Positions 35,870 to 48,027 of a stretch of DNA of 64,000 bases are shown piece after piece (the stretch's first letter is position 1; every line of letters starts with the position of its first letter). Location: NCBI RefSeq assembly GCF_019320115.1, contig NC_089584.1, positions 78,125,260-78,189,259 of the forward strand, in the 5' to 3' direction. The position numbers and the translations under genes were made by a program. The notes under the pieces are model-generated. The model was given only the letters and a program-made list of their open reading frames with translations. It was not told the origin of the DNA and did not search any database. Origin of the DNA: Miscanthus floridulus. Its lineage: Eukaryota; Streptophyta; Magnoliopsida; Poales; Poaceae.

Positions 35870-36240
35870 TAATACATAATTAATATTATTGATAGATATT
35901 TAAATCTACTTTTTTAATAAATTTATTTAGATATAAAAATATTACATATATTTTTTATAAATTAAATTAAAAATTATCGGTACGTAAATCATGACGATAA
36001 ACGTTTAGAGACGAGGGAGTAATGCCCTGACATGAATGCTGTACCCTCCCTAGTGCGTCTATTGCCCTTGCCATGGCCGCCGTGCATGTGCGTGGTTCTG
36101 TGTGTGCGTGTGTGATGTGAGACTGTGAGATATCTAGAGCAGGACATGAGAGAAAGTAGATTTTTTTAGAGGAACAAGGGAGAGTAGATAAGAACTGGAT
36201 AGGGCCCACGTGTAGAGAATCCGATGCAAGCAAGTCAGCC
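35254..36240. other. intergenic DNA with a long AT microsatellite
   Basis: The dinucleotide run (AT)n spans about 35782-35863 with AT-rich flanks to 35980. A short AG run occurs at 35612. The 142-codon frame starting 35118 crosses the MITE and has no domain. No gene seen. Confidence 0.6.
35782..35863. repeat. (AT)n microsatellite
   Basis: About 40 uninterrupted AT units. The duplicate copy at 46046-46121 is a few units shorter. Confidence 0.95.
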
Positions 36241-36244
36241 TGGG

Positions 36245-36955
36245 CATTCAGTTTTAACTGACATTTCGATTCGGTTTAATCGGTTTATAAAAAATTCGGT
36301 TTTCAGAAAGTAACACCCAATCAGTTTTTCAGAGCAGCTAAAACCGACAACTTCAGTTTCGGTTTGTTGGTTTTAACCAAAAAAACCGATGCAAACAGAA
36401 GCACAGTGCACGAGCGCTTGAACCTCCATCTCCATGGCCGCGTGGCCGTCCTGCTCGCGCCCCGCGTTGCTCCCACTCGCCCTTGCTCGCGCCGGCTGAG
36501 CGACGCCGCCCCGCGCGCGCTTATCTGCTCGCGCCGGTGTCACCGCTGCAGCCCTACCCCGGCCGCCCGCAACGTTCGCTAGCCTTCGTGCCCCTAAGCC
36601 GCTGCGCGCGCTGCTCTAGGGTTTGGGGAAATCGGGGATAGGGACTGTGGTCTGGGGCTGGGCGCTAGGGGCAGCCTGGGCTTCTCGAGGTGGTGGGTTG
36701 GGGGTGCCTGGTTGCGCTAAATGGGCCACCAAGGTGGGCTTTGTGCTGCAGGGCCGAGGGGAAGCGGGGAGGGAAGACGATACGAAGAGAAACTTCGGTA
36801 TTATATCGGTTCTCCATTCGATTAGCACTAGAAAACCGAAGCCGTCACCGAAAACCGTAGTTCGCAGAAATGAAAACCGAAACCGAACCGAACCGAAAAA
36901 CCGATATTTCGGTTCGGTTCGGTTCGGTGTTCGGTTTTCGACTAAAATGTGCCTA
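36245..36955. repeat. CGGTTCGGTT-rich inverted-repeat element
   Basis: The left part contains TTCGGTTTAATCGGTTT and TTCGGTTTTCAG (36269-36306). The right part contains clustered AACCGAACCGAA followed by TTCGGTTCGGTTCGG (about 36878-36930), a local palindrome. The middle (36400-36760) is GC-rich with no coding support. Probably a decayed transposon; class unknown. Confidence 0.4.
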
Positions 36956-37635
36956 GCCTGACAAGCAAGGGACCCTGTTCTAAACTCCAAATCCATGTGT
37001 TACTGTTACGCGTCGTCTGCCTCTCCCTAACTATAAATTACAGCGTGTGTGATCAAATCAGTTAATGGATGCTAGTATCTCAACTATCCAACCACCTACT
37101 GGATGTGCTGGATCAAATGGTCCTAACAACAAGCAAGCAAAAGCAAAGCAAAGTGCAGGTCACCGCAGTCCTTGACCATCGGCATCCCCGGCATCGAGGA
37201 GGAGAAATTCCAAAAGCTCACGTCACCGTGTGGCGCCGCACGTGCCGCGACGCCACACTCACGTGGCGACTGGCGAGCGAACCGGGCCGCCCGACGGCCG
37301 GGAGACCGGGAACCGGTGCGGGAGGGGAGGGGACCCCGCGCGCCTACGGGCTAGGGCCGTAGGGCGTCATGGTGCGGGCTGCTGCGGCCGCGACCCCGAC
37401 CCCGCCGCCGGCCTTTTCAGCGCCGGTGCCGTAGGTGGTGACGTCACTGGCACCCGCTCAAGCAAAGCAACCTCGGCCCGCGTAACTACCCCGCCCATCG
37501 TCATGCAGCCACGGCCTGCTGTTATGTGCTGGAGTATCTTCGCGGCCGCTTCTGAGATGCTCGACACTCGTCAGTCTCCAGGGAAAAAAAACATGTACAG
37601 TAGGGTAGGAGTATATATATTGTTTTAGGGATGTA
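36956..37635. other. GC-rich intergenic stretch
   Basis: 37170-37560 is GC-rich and contains ACGTGGC/CACGTG-type motifs and several overlapping short frames, none with a recognisable domain. It could be a relict promoter or first exon. No gene is called. Confidence 0.35.
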
Positions 37636-37764
37636 CTTCCCTCCATTTGTGTTTACTTATATGTAAAAACTTGATGTATCTAAAAAAATCTTTTGTAGAA
37701 AAAAACGTATGATTAAAATTGCTACAGTAAAAATTCGGTGGCAAGTAAACGAAAACGGAGGTAG
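37636..37764 (+). mobile_element. 129-bp Stowaway-like MITE
   Basis: Ends CTTCCCTCCATTTGTG and (reverse) CTACCTCCGTTTTCG, flanked by TA at 37634-37635 and 37765-37766, as expected for Tc1/mariner-type MITEs. Second copy at 47899-48027. Confidence 0.8.
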
Positions 37765-39894
37765 TAAAGTTTAGCCAAGGTACAGCATATATCCAGGCAT
37801 TGTGGCATGCTCTTTATTCCAGCCTCGCTCCTGTAATGGGCGCAAAAGAATCCATGGAACCAGTGTTAGATCAGGTAGCAGCACAACGACTGCAGCAGCT
37901 CAGGCAGTTTTTTCTTTTTCATTTCCTTTTTCTTTTTTCTTGACTAGGGTTCGTGCTCGTACGTTGCTACGGAACAGCTAAACTTTTATACTAAAAACAC
38001 TAGGGATCGCATAATAAGATAACAATACTGTGAAATTAAGTACCGACTGTTAAAGTGACATTTAATCCAAAAGGCAAAGATCGTGATATTAACACGGTCG
38101 CAAGAGAGCAGAACGTCGCAGGCGCACAAACTATACTGTATATACCTTGCCGTGATGCGGCTAAGATAACGTTTTATATCGGCAGAAAGAAATCTTCGAT
38201 ATCAATTTCTTTCGTGCGCCAATAAATCCACGAATAAGTTCCATTGCATCTGCATTGCCCATGCTAACGCTATGAGATGTTTCGTAATGCAAATCAAACA
38301 AGCAAAAATAATACACATCTTGGTATTCAAGCATAGAATGAGATATATTAAGGTACATGTAAAGAGAAGAGAGAGAGAGAAAGCGCGCGCGCTATTATAT
38401 TTAAAGTCCCCCAAAAAAGCATGAAAGTCCCTTCAAATATCATAAAAACTAGCAGGCCATTGATCTGACCAATTTCATGAACAATCACTGGTCACGACTC
38501 ATATGGCCAAGATGGGGGGACAAACTGGTTGTCGGCTTCAGATTTCATGGAATACACGTTACTCTAATGTTCTGTAGTATTTTTCCAAAAGTAAAACAGT
38601 GCTAAACACATAAGAAATCAACAAATAGGTTGAGGTATTGTAGAATATGTTTTCTTTTCTCTAAGTCCAGCACCACGCCGTCCACTGCCAGCCTCCATCC
38701 TCTCAAAGGTGCCATGTTGGTAGCATCCCCTTTCATAAATTCAAAATTTGAATTTAGCACAATGCAAGAATGAAAGTACTATTATAAAAATTGAATCCAC
38801 AGTATCATTATTTTTTTGAAAACATGGTAAACAATCATGAAGGAACCTAAGCCAGCTAACAAAGGAAATTAGCGCATGTGATGAGGGGCTATCACATACG
38901 CGGATTGTCTAAACGCGTCTATGATAATGAATTGATTTTTTTAAAAATATATATTAATGCCAGGTCACACATGATACTATACAATTTGTTTCATCATCAT
39001 CATACAGACAAAATGCCAGGAATGTACTTTATTAAATATTGTCTAATACATGCAATGCAAAGATCAAAACTTCATGCATGTGTTTATGTACTATCATAAC
39101 AAGTGTGAATTTAGGTAGAACAAGCCACAAATTGGTGAAGGGCTCCAGTGGCTCCCTGGGCTTCTTTTCTGAGTTTCACTTGCTTCCTGCAGGGCACATA
39201 TTAACCTCAAGAACATAGCATATATTTAACTCAATGATTACTTAACTTGTTTACACTCAACAACCTCACAGCCTCACAGTATACTTAATAGGACAACTAC
39301 TTAACAAGGTTTTTAAAGGAGACTTCATAAACATTATGACGAAAATCAAAGTATACTACAACATCTAGTTCTGCTATTTGCTCTGAATTTAAGTTATGTG
39401 CATGCCAGGGAGCTAGGAGCTGCATAAACCGTGGCTAAAATTAAACTGCACACTTTATACAGAGAAAGAATATAATTAACATTTGACCAATAGATTTAAG
39501 TATTTTCATGGAGTGTCTAGGCAAACAAATTATCACAATATGGCTAAAAGAATATATGTATCATACTTCTGTTGGAAGCAGAACAGGCTCACTGTTGTTA
39601 CTTTGTTAGCAATCCCAACATTAACCACGATGGTTGTAAACTCAGTGCCACCTTCAAGGAAAACCGCTTGTGATAACCTTATCATCAATTCCCTGTCAAC
39701 CAGCAGAGGATTTTAGGTCTCAAAATTACTACTGTGTTTAACCTGAATGATTCTAGAAATACAGTAGAAAGAATTTTACACCTTAAAAATATTTGGATTT
39801 AAATAAGGGCAGAAGAAACAAAATAAACTGTGCACAAAGTATATTATAGTTTCACTTAGTAGTTCATCCATTTCCCCTATCTCATAAATATTAG
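37765..39894. other. intergenic DNA with a possible exon remnant on the - strand
   Basis: Mostly AT-rich. AG and GC dinucleotide runs occur at 38362-38392. On the - strand, about 39580-39697 looks like an exon: it follows a TTGACAG acceptor-like site and is free of stops in the second copy (about 49842-49959), with a GTATGATA donor-like end. The 41-residue peptide is not recognised. Another exon-like stretch (-) lies at about 39118-39190. No complete gene can be supported. Confidence 0.3.
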
Positions 39895-40173
39895 TTAATA
39901 TAGCAACATGTAGTTTACCAATGTATAGTGATGTTTTAGTTGACCTTAATTCTAATTCATTCTTGTTGAACAAGATTGACATTTTAGAATTCCATTGTTG
40001 CATTGTTCTCTCTCTCTCACACACACGTTTTCTCTATCTACTCGTTTTGCGAATATTGATGTTTTTCTTATGTAGTGCTGTACTTGTGCGCTCCTGCCTC
40101 ACTGTTAGGAATACATCATTCTGTACTTTGTACTGTAACTTATCTTATGTTCTTAATTGTTCCTACATTATAG

Positions 40174-41685
40174 GTGCGTGTGAATGCGCTTGCGCTGTTT
40201 AGGAGATCTTAGTGCCATCCCTGGACAAAGAAGGTATACTGGGTATCCTGGAGACTGTTAGGCGTTGCACAGCTGTTGACCATACTGCGCCAACTCTTAT
40301 GTGCACACTTGGTGTTGCTAATGCAATCTATAAACAAGTTAGTCTTGTCCTCTTGACATGCTCTTTTTTACCATTGCTTAATTATGAGCGGTTTTTTTCC
40401 CATGCCATTTACCTCAGTAATACTCAATTTACTCTCATTCATTGATCCAGTGCGGATGTTGAGTTTGCTGCGGAATATGTGATTCCTCTCATCTTCCCAT
40501 TGCTCACAGCACATCAACTGAATGTACAACAATTTGCCAAGTATATGCTTTTTGTCATGGACATTACAAGGTATCATTTATCCTGCATCGCTCTCCACAT
40601 GTCCATCAATATGTCAACTAAACTACTACCTATTTCTACAGCAAGATTGAAGAGAAGCGTGGTGTGACTGTTACAGATAATGGGAACACAGAGGTAAAAG
40701 CATCACCTTCATTGGCAAATGGGATCCATTCTGAACCTATGTCAGGACAAATACCAGCTGCAAAGAGCAGCCCTGCATGGGATGAGACTGGGGTCCTAGT
40801 AAGAAAACCGGTGTTCCATCTCTCTCAGTTGATTCTAGTGCACAAACAATGCAACCCTCAGTAGACCCTTTTGACTTCAGTACTCAAACAAAGCAATCCA
40901 CAACACTCCCCTTTGATTTGAGCACCCAAGCAAAGCAGCCATCATTAGTTTCTCAGGTTACAGCGGCTACAATCCCACCTGCGCAACCACAACCATCACT
41001 ACAATCTCTTGTGCCCAGTTCAGGACCTCAAACTTCTGGCTCATGTGTCCCTGTTGACATTGAGTGGCCTCCTCGAAGAAGCTCGTCATCCTGACTTCAA
41101 TGCACCCTTGTCTATTAGCAAGGAGAATGATTCTGGAAGGTTGTCTTGCGATGGACTTGATGATATTGATCCTTTTGCTGATTGGCCCCCAAAACCTAGC
41201 AACGATTACTAGCATTTCAGCAACCGAGCATCGACCGAGCACAAATCAAAATATTTCTGGATTTAGCTCAGGTAACATAGGGTTTGGTGGCAGCGGGAAT
41301 TCTATAGGGCAAACGAAAAGAAACCAAATGAGCTGGTCAAACACGTCTAATCTAATGGGCATGAACTCAACTGACAGCTATTTGAATCAGGGCAATGCAG
41401 CTCTAGGTTTTGGAAATCCAATTGGAGGATTGAGCACAGGTCTCTCCAATCCAAGTAGTTCCAGTACAGGTCTAAGCATGATGCAACCAAAATCTGATTT
41501 TGGATCACTGTCCATGTCGGCCAACAATGCCGCACATGGCCCACCCAGACTTGCCCCTCCTCCATCCACTTCAGTTGGAAGAGGGCGTGGATAGAAATCA
41601 GGGACAGTCAGCACTCTCCCGAGCATCAAGGCCGCCTCATTCCAACTCGTCATCAGGACAACAACCTATCCTGGATTTACTTTAG
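40174..41685 (+). pseudogene. SCYL2: SCYL2 copy 3, 5'-truncated (exons 12-14 only), frame-disrupted
   Basis: Exons corresponding to 12 (40174-40337), 13 (40451-40570) and 14 (40642-41685) are preceded by intergenic DNA, so the kinase-like domain and the first HEAT repeats are missing and no promoter is evident. Exons 12 and 13 are 2 and 1 bases longer than in copy 1. Exon 14 carries several one-base changes, including an insertion at 41591 that creates an in-frame TAG. It shares with copy 2 the substitutions that separate copy 2 from copy 1, so it derives from copy 2. Several insertions show both bases found in copies 1 and 2 side by side (40211-40212, 41091-41092, 41205-41206), so part of the damage may be a sequence-consensus artefact. 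Confidence 0.85.
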
Positions 41686-43778
41686 TAACAGAGGCTTGCC
41701 GCTGTTTTTCCTGTTCCGATTGTCAATGTGTACATCTTCAAACCTTTGTAAGGTGAGCTGTCATACTGTTCTTTTGGACATGCATGTGGCGAAAGCATAT
41801 CTTTTTTGTTCATTTGAAGCTGGATGGCCTTGGCTTATAGTCTGAAGGAATTCTACTTCAGTGGAAATCGGGATCTTGCAGAGGTTACCTTTTCACATGC
41901 TCCCATGCTTAGGGTTTTGATTTGGGCATTGAGGCCGATCTTCATATTGGTGACAGAAGAAATGTTGTTGTGTATATTTCTGTCCAAGACTCGGCTGTAG
42001 CTTGTAGAGTTGATGAATATAGTTGACATGTTTATCTGGGCTGTGAAGTTTTGAATGTTTACATTGTACCACAATGTTTATAATGGGCCTTATAGGTGCA
42101 CCTTGCTCATGTACTCTATGCTCCCCCAACATCATGTAATTCATTAGTCAAGGCCCGTGCTGTGTACGTAGTCTGTTGAATTAAGGCCTATCTGCTATTC
42201 TGCTTCTATTTTGTTTGGAGAAACCGTTGCTGGTACAAGCACATCTGTTATGAATGATATCCCACAACTGTTTAAAGTTGATCTTCATCCTTGCCTTTTC
42301 TTTTTACCATTTCTAGCTGATTAAACAAACTTGGTGCCGTTTGCCTTTTATCCAGCATGATATATTTGGTAATGCAGACAAAAGCCATATATATCCCTAT
42401 CCTTGGTTGGATTTTTGTGTCCCAAATCTCTCTGATGTTGACCTTGTACAGAGCTGGGGTCCAACTGCAGTGGTGTTATGACCCGTGCATGCTCTGGACA
42501 ACACCGACCGAGCATTTTGGATTCGATACACGGTCCTACAGCCCTGTGTGTGTACCACTGGCTCGCTTGCTGAGTGTACCATGATGGATGATGCGTTTCT
42601 GGTTGGATGGCGCATGCATAGCAGGAACATTTGCAGTTGATGAGCGCCAGATCAGTTGCTCAGCGAAAATTGAATGGCGACTTGGACATCACTCACCGGA
42701 GTACGTATGCGTACGTATCATCAGACGAAGTCAGAAGGGTAGTGTCCCTGTTTTGTCTACCCTTCTCTCATCAACATGGGATGGCCAGAGAACCAGCTGG
42801 TGCTTGGTTGGTCAGCTGAGCGTGCGGTCAGGCTGCCCACCGGGTTCGAGTGCTGATACTCGCTGGGGGATTTATTCTCTGTTAATTTCGGTTGCCTCGC
42901 ACGGATGAGCTACTACTGTCATATCTCTCGGCCGTATACTTTTAGCTTTAGATATAAGTTGTAGATCTAGCTTACGCACTAGAGGTGTGAGTGTGTTAGA
43001 GCGTGTGTGTCTGTAGTGTGAGTTAGTGCGTGGGTTCAGATAGACGTGTGTGTCTATAGTGTGAGTTAGTGCGTGAGTTTAGATACAACTTGTATTCGAA
43101 GGTTAAGGCAATAAAAAACATGGGATGGCCATATATGCATAGTACGAGTACTTGGAGCTATCCTCTCTTATCTCGCTCCTCATGAGTTATGATCTCTCCC
43201 TTGCAAAGCCTTGGCTTTGGCAGGGGGACAAGTGGATGTGGATGTGGATGTGGGTTCATGCATGATGTGGCCGTTGATCGATTGGGAAACGAACACTGTG
43301 GGAGCGTACACGCAACGGCCATCTGTAGGCTCTGGATCAGGAATGCAGGGCTGGCTACAAAGGCGACGGAGGAATGGATGAATGGGGTGCCACGTGATCA
43401 CATTCACGGTGGCGGGCATGTAGAGAGAGAACTCTGTCAGTGGCCCCGTTCGCTGGTTTGAAACTTGGCTGAAACTGGCTGAAAAACACTGTTTCTGCTG
43501 AATTGTTGTGAGAGAAAAATATTATTCCGATCTAAAAAAGAAACCAAACAAACCGAATATAGGATAATCCAAACAGAGCCACTGGAACCATGGGTTGGAT
43601 TGGATGAGTGACACATCTTGCAATGGACTGAGCTGCATTGCAACCTCCTCCTCTCTCTCTCCAATACTGAAACATCATTACGACTGTATCATGTTTGTTG
43701 TCTTGGCACGGATCAGGAGCAGTGCAAACACAATACTGAGCTCATCAATCACTTGTCGCAGCCAGATGCATTCGATAC
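41686..43778. other. 3' UTR and intergenic flank of SCYL2 copy 3
   Basis: Second copy of 31167-33513, without the MITE. The both-base insertion pattern continues (for example 41936-41937). No gene seen. Confidence 0.5.
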
Positions 43779-43781
43779 TAA

Positions 43782-45150
43782 GGCCTTGTTTAGATCCTAA
43801 GGTTTTCAATGTCACATTAGATGTTATATGAGGTTGTCGTATGTGGTGTTCGGATACTGATAAAAAAATAAAGGGTTAAGTCCAATTTACACCCTCCAAC
43901 TTGCAGCAAAGTTCGGATTTCAACCTCGAACTTCAAAACCAGACAACTTTGGCCCTCCAACTCTCGAAAAAGTTCAACTTTCAACCTTCTGGGCGGTTTT
44001 GCGGGTGAACAGTAACTTTTGATATTTTCGGGAGCGCCGAAATTTTATATTATTTTTTTGAGCATCTTAACGTCCTCAAATGAAAAAGCTCAAAACTACA
44101 AAGTTGTAAATCTCATCGAGGTCTACAATTTACATAAAAAATTATCTTCATCCAACATCGTATTGAAGAGTTTTTATTTTTTGAAATTTGAGTCTCATCA
44201 CGCGATAAAATATGGTGCTGAAATTTTATATTATTTTTTCGAGCATCTTACTGTCCTCAAATGAAAAAACTCAAAACTACAAGTTGTAGATCTCATCGAG
44301 GTGTACAATTTACATATAAAACTTATCTTCATCCGACATTGTATCGAAGAGTTTTCTATTTTTTAAAATTTGAGTCTCATCACGCGTGAAACAATTTTGT
44401 CGCGTGATGAGACTCAAATTTCAAAAAATAGAAAACCCTTCAATACGATGTCGGATGAAGATAATTTTTATATGTAAATTGTATACCTCGATGAGATCTA
44501 TAACTTTGTAGTTTTGAGTTTTTCCATTTGAGGAGAGTAAGATGCTCGAAAAAATAATATAAAATTTCAGCACCATATTTTATCGCGTGATGAGACTCAA
44601 ATTTCAAAAAATAGAAAACCCTTCAATACGATGTCGGATGAAGATAATTTTTATATGTAAATTGTAGACCTCGATGAGATTTACAACTTTGTAGTTTTAA
44701 GTTTTTTCATTTGAGGACGTTAAGATGCTCGAAAAAATAATATAAAATTTTGGCGCTCTCGAAAATATCAAAAGTTACTGTTCACTCGCAAAAACGCCAA
44801 GGACGTTGAAAGTTGAACTTTTTCGAGAGTTGGAGGACCAAAGTTGTCCAGCTTTGAAGTTTGAGGTTGAAATCCGAACTTTGCTGCAAGTTGGAGGGTG
44901 TAAATTGGACTTAACCCAAAAATAAATTACAGAATCCGTAAGTAAACTACGAAACGAATTTATTAAGTCTAATTAATCCGTCATGAGCACACGTGTACGG
45001 TAGCACTTTGTTGTCAAATTATGGACTAACTAGGCTTAAAAAAATTCGTCTCATAAATTAATCGTAAACTGTATAATTAATTATTTTTTAGTATATATCT
45101 AATACTTTATACATATGTCTAAACATTCGATGCGAGACCTAAACGAGGGC
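43782..45150 (+). mobile_element. second copy of the Tourist-like MITE containing the foldback element
   Basis: Same nested structure as 33517-34886; coordinates offset by about 10,265. Ends inferred by homology. Confidence 0.65.
43873..44917. mobile_element. second copy of the foldback element
   Basis: Arms 43873-44386 and 44401-44917, loop 44387-44400, with the 9-bp duplication AAAAATAAA on both sides. One base shorter than the copy at 33608-34653. Confidence 0.9.
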
Positions 45151-45275
45151 TAAGTCAGGGGCCACCGGGCCTGCGGCGATCGAGGACGTACTGCGGCCGG
45201 GCTCTGGCTAGTGCCCCCGCCGCAGCTTCAGCTTGCGCGTCGCGCGCCGGGACTTGTACAGTACAGGGGCACATG

Positions 45276-45514
45276 GGTCTTGTTTACATGACCTCCAAAT
45301 TTCAAGTTTTTTCACTCTCTCTATCACATCGTTTTTTAGCCGCTTGCATGGAGCATTAAATATAGGTAAAAAAATAACTAATTGCACAGTTTAGTTGGAA
45401 ATCACGAGATGAATCTTTTAAGCTTAGTTGGTCTACGATTGGACAATATTTATCAAATAAGACGAAAGCGCTACTATTCATCGGGTTGTAATTTTTTGCA
45501 ATCTAAACGTGGCC
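45276..45514 (+). mobile_element. second copy of the 239-bp Tourist-like MITE
   Basis: Homologous to 35012-35250, carried by the duplication. Confidence 0.75.
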
Positions 45515-46043
45515 ATGGCATAAGTGTACTGCTGTGTGATGGCAATGCAAGTACTCGTACGTCGTCGTCGCACAGTAGATTCGGGGGTATATTTTGTGAG
45601 CCCGGCCCGTGCACCCGTCAAATTCCAAGGCACTGTGCAGGCGTCGCCTACAGCAGCTACAGCCTACAGGGGGGACTTCCGTGTGTCTGCATACGTATGC
45701 GTTTCCGTGTGTTACGTGAGGCAGTAATTGTAGTTACCGGCAGGAGCGGTGGCCAATTAAGTTTGTACAGGACCACCACGGCATGCCATGAACGGATAAC
45801 TCCAGGTTGACGTGGCGCTGGAACTTTCTCGTGCATGCTCTACAGCTCTCGGGAATCCACCCAGTCTGTGAAGTCACTGAAGAGAGAGAGAGAGCGCGCC
45901 ACAACAACGGTCACTCACCATTCAAGTTGCGTTATTATTCCAGTATGCAGATTATGGGCAGGCAGGTAGAGGTGTGTACTCTTTAGTAGCAGCGTGTACT
46001 CCCCTAAATGTTTGTCGTCTTCTCTTCCTAATAAATAACTTTG

Positions 46044-46045
<2 letters not shown>

Positions 46046-46121
<76 letters not shown>
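46046..46121. repeat. (AT)n microsatellite, second copy
   Basis: A few units shorter than the copy at 35782-35863. Confidence 0.95.
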
Positions 46122-46126
<5 letters not shown>

Positions 46127-46507
46127 TATAATACATAATTAATATTATTGATAGATATTTAAATCTACTTTTTTAATAAATTTATTTAGATATAAAAATA
46201 TTACATATATTTTTTATAAATTAAATTAAAAATTATCGGTACGTAAATCATGACGATAAACGTTTAGAGACGAGGGAGTAATGCCCTGACATGAATGCTG
46301 TACCCTCCCTAGTGCGTCTATTGCCCTTGCCATGGCCGCCGTGCATGTGCGTGGTTCTGTGTGTGCGTGTGTGATGTGAGACTGTGAGATATCTAGAGCA
46401 GGACATGAGAGAAAGTAGATTTTTTTTAGAGGAACAAGGGAGAGTAGATAAGAACTGGATAGGGCCCACGTGTAGAGAATCCGATGCAAGCAAGTCAGCC
46501 TGGGCAT

Positions 46508-47219
46508 TCAGTTTTAACTGACATTTCGATTCGGTTTAATCGGTTTATAAAAAATTCGGTTTTCAGAAAGTAACACCCAATCAGTTTTTCAGAGCAGCTA
46601 AAACCGACAACTTCAGTTTCGGTTTGTTGGTTTTAACCAAAAAAACCGATGCAAACAGAAGCACAATGCACGAGCGCTTGAACCTCCATCTCCATGGCCG
46701 CGTGGCCGTCCTGCTCGCGCCCCGCGTTGCTCCCACTCGCCCCTTGCTCGCGCCGGCTGAGCGGCGCCGCCCCGCGCGCGCTTATCTGCTCGCGCCGGTG
46801 TCACCGCTGCCCTACCCGCGCCGCCGCTGCCCGCAACGTTCGCTAGCCTTCGTGCCCCTAAGCCGCTGCGCGCGCTGCTCTAGGGTTTGGGGAAATCGGG
46901 GATAGGGACTGTGGTCTGGGGCTGGGCGCTAGGGGCAGCCTGGGCTTCTCGAGGTGGTGGGTTGGGGGTGCCTGGTTGCGCTAAATGGGCCACCAAGGTG
47001 GGCTTTGTGCTGCAGGGCCGAGGGGAAGCGGGGAGGGAAGACGATACGAAGAGAAACTTCGGTATTATATCGGTTCTCCATTCGATTAGCACTAGAAACC
47101 GAAGCCGTCACCGAAAACCGTAGTTCGCAGAAATGAAAACCGAAACCGAACCGAACCGAAAAACCGATATTTCGGTTCGGTTCGGTTCGGTGTTCGGTTT
47201 TCGACTAAAATGTGCCTAG
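46508..47219. repeat. second copy of the CGGTTCGGTT-rich element
   Basis: Homologous to 36245-36955, with a few small differences in the GC-rich middle. Confidence 0.4.
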
Positions 47220-47898
47220 CCTGACAAGCAAGGGACCCTGTTCTAAACTCCAAATCCATGTGTTACTGTTACGCGTCGTCTGCCTCTCCCTAACTATAAA
47301 TTACAGCGTGTGTGATCAAATCAGTTAATGGATGCTAGTATCTCAACTATCCAACCACCTACTGGATGTGCTGGATCAAATGGTCCTAACAACAAGCAAG
47401 CAAAAGCAAAGCAAAGTGCAGGTCACCGCAGTCCTTGACCATCGGCATCCCCGGCATCGAGGAGGAGAAATTCCAAAAGCTCACGTCACCGTGTGGCGCC
47501 GCACGTGCCGCGACGCCACACTCACGTGGCGACTGGCGAGCGAACCGGGCCGCCCGACGGCCGGGAGACCGGGAACCGGTGCGGGAGGGGAGGGGACCCC
47601 GCGCGCCTACGGGCTAGGGCCGTAGGGCGTCATGGTGCGGGCTGCTGCGGCCGCGACCCCGACCCCGCCGCCGGCCTTTTCAGCGCCGGTGCCGTAGGTG
47701 GTGACGTCACTGGCACCCGCTCAAGCAAAGCAACCTCGGCCCGCGTAACTACCCCGCCCATCGTCATGCAGCCACGGCCTGCTGTTATGTGCTGGAGTAT
47801 CTTCGCGGCCGCTTCTGAGATGCTCGACACTCGTCAGTCTCCAGGGAAAAAAAACATGTACAGTAGGGTAGGAGTATATATATTGTTTTAGGGATGTA

Positions 47899-48027
47899 CT
47901 TCCCTCCATTTGTGTTTACTTATATGTAAAAACTTGATGTATCTAAAAAAATCTTTTGTAGAAAAAAACGTATGATTAAAATTGCTACAGTAAAAATTCG
48001 GTGGCAAGTAAACGAAAACGGAGGTAG
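47899..48027 (+). mobile_element. second copy of the Stowaway-like MITE
   Basis: TA-flanked, identical in layout to 37636-37764. Confidence 0.8.

Larger units (their letters stand above)
29380..39894 (+). repeat. ~10.4-kb tandem duplication, first instance
   Basis: From the 3' flank of the SINE in SCYL2 copy 2, through exons 12-14 and the intergenic block, to AAATATTAGTT. It is repeated head to tail at 39895-50161. It overlaps the end of unit 2 of the 12-kb duplication. Confidence 0.92.

Noticed and set aside
45915..46136. Frame encoding alternating Tyr-Ile
   Set aside because: Translation of the (AT)n microsatellite.
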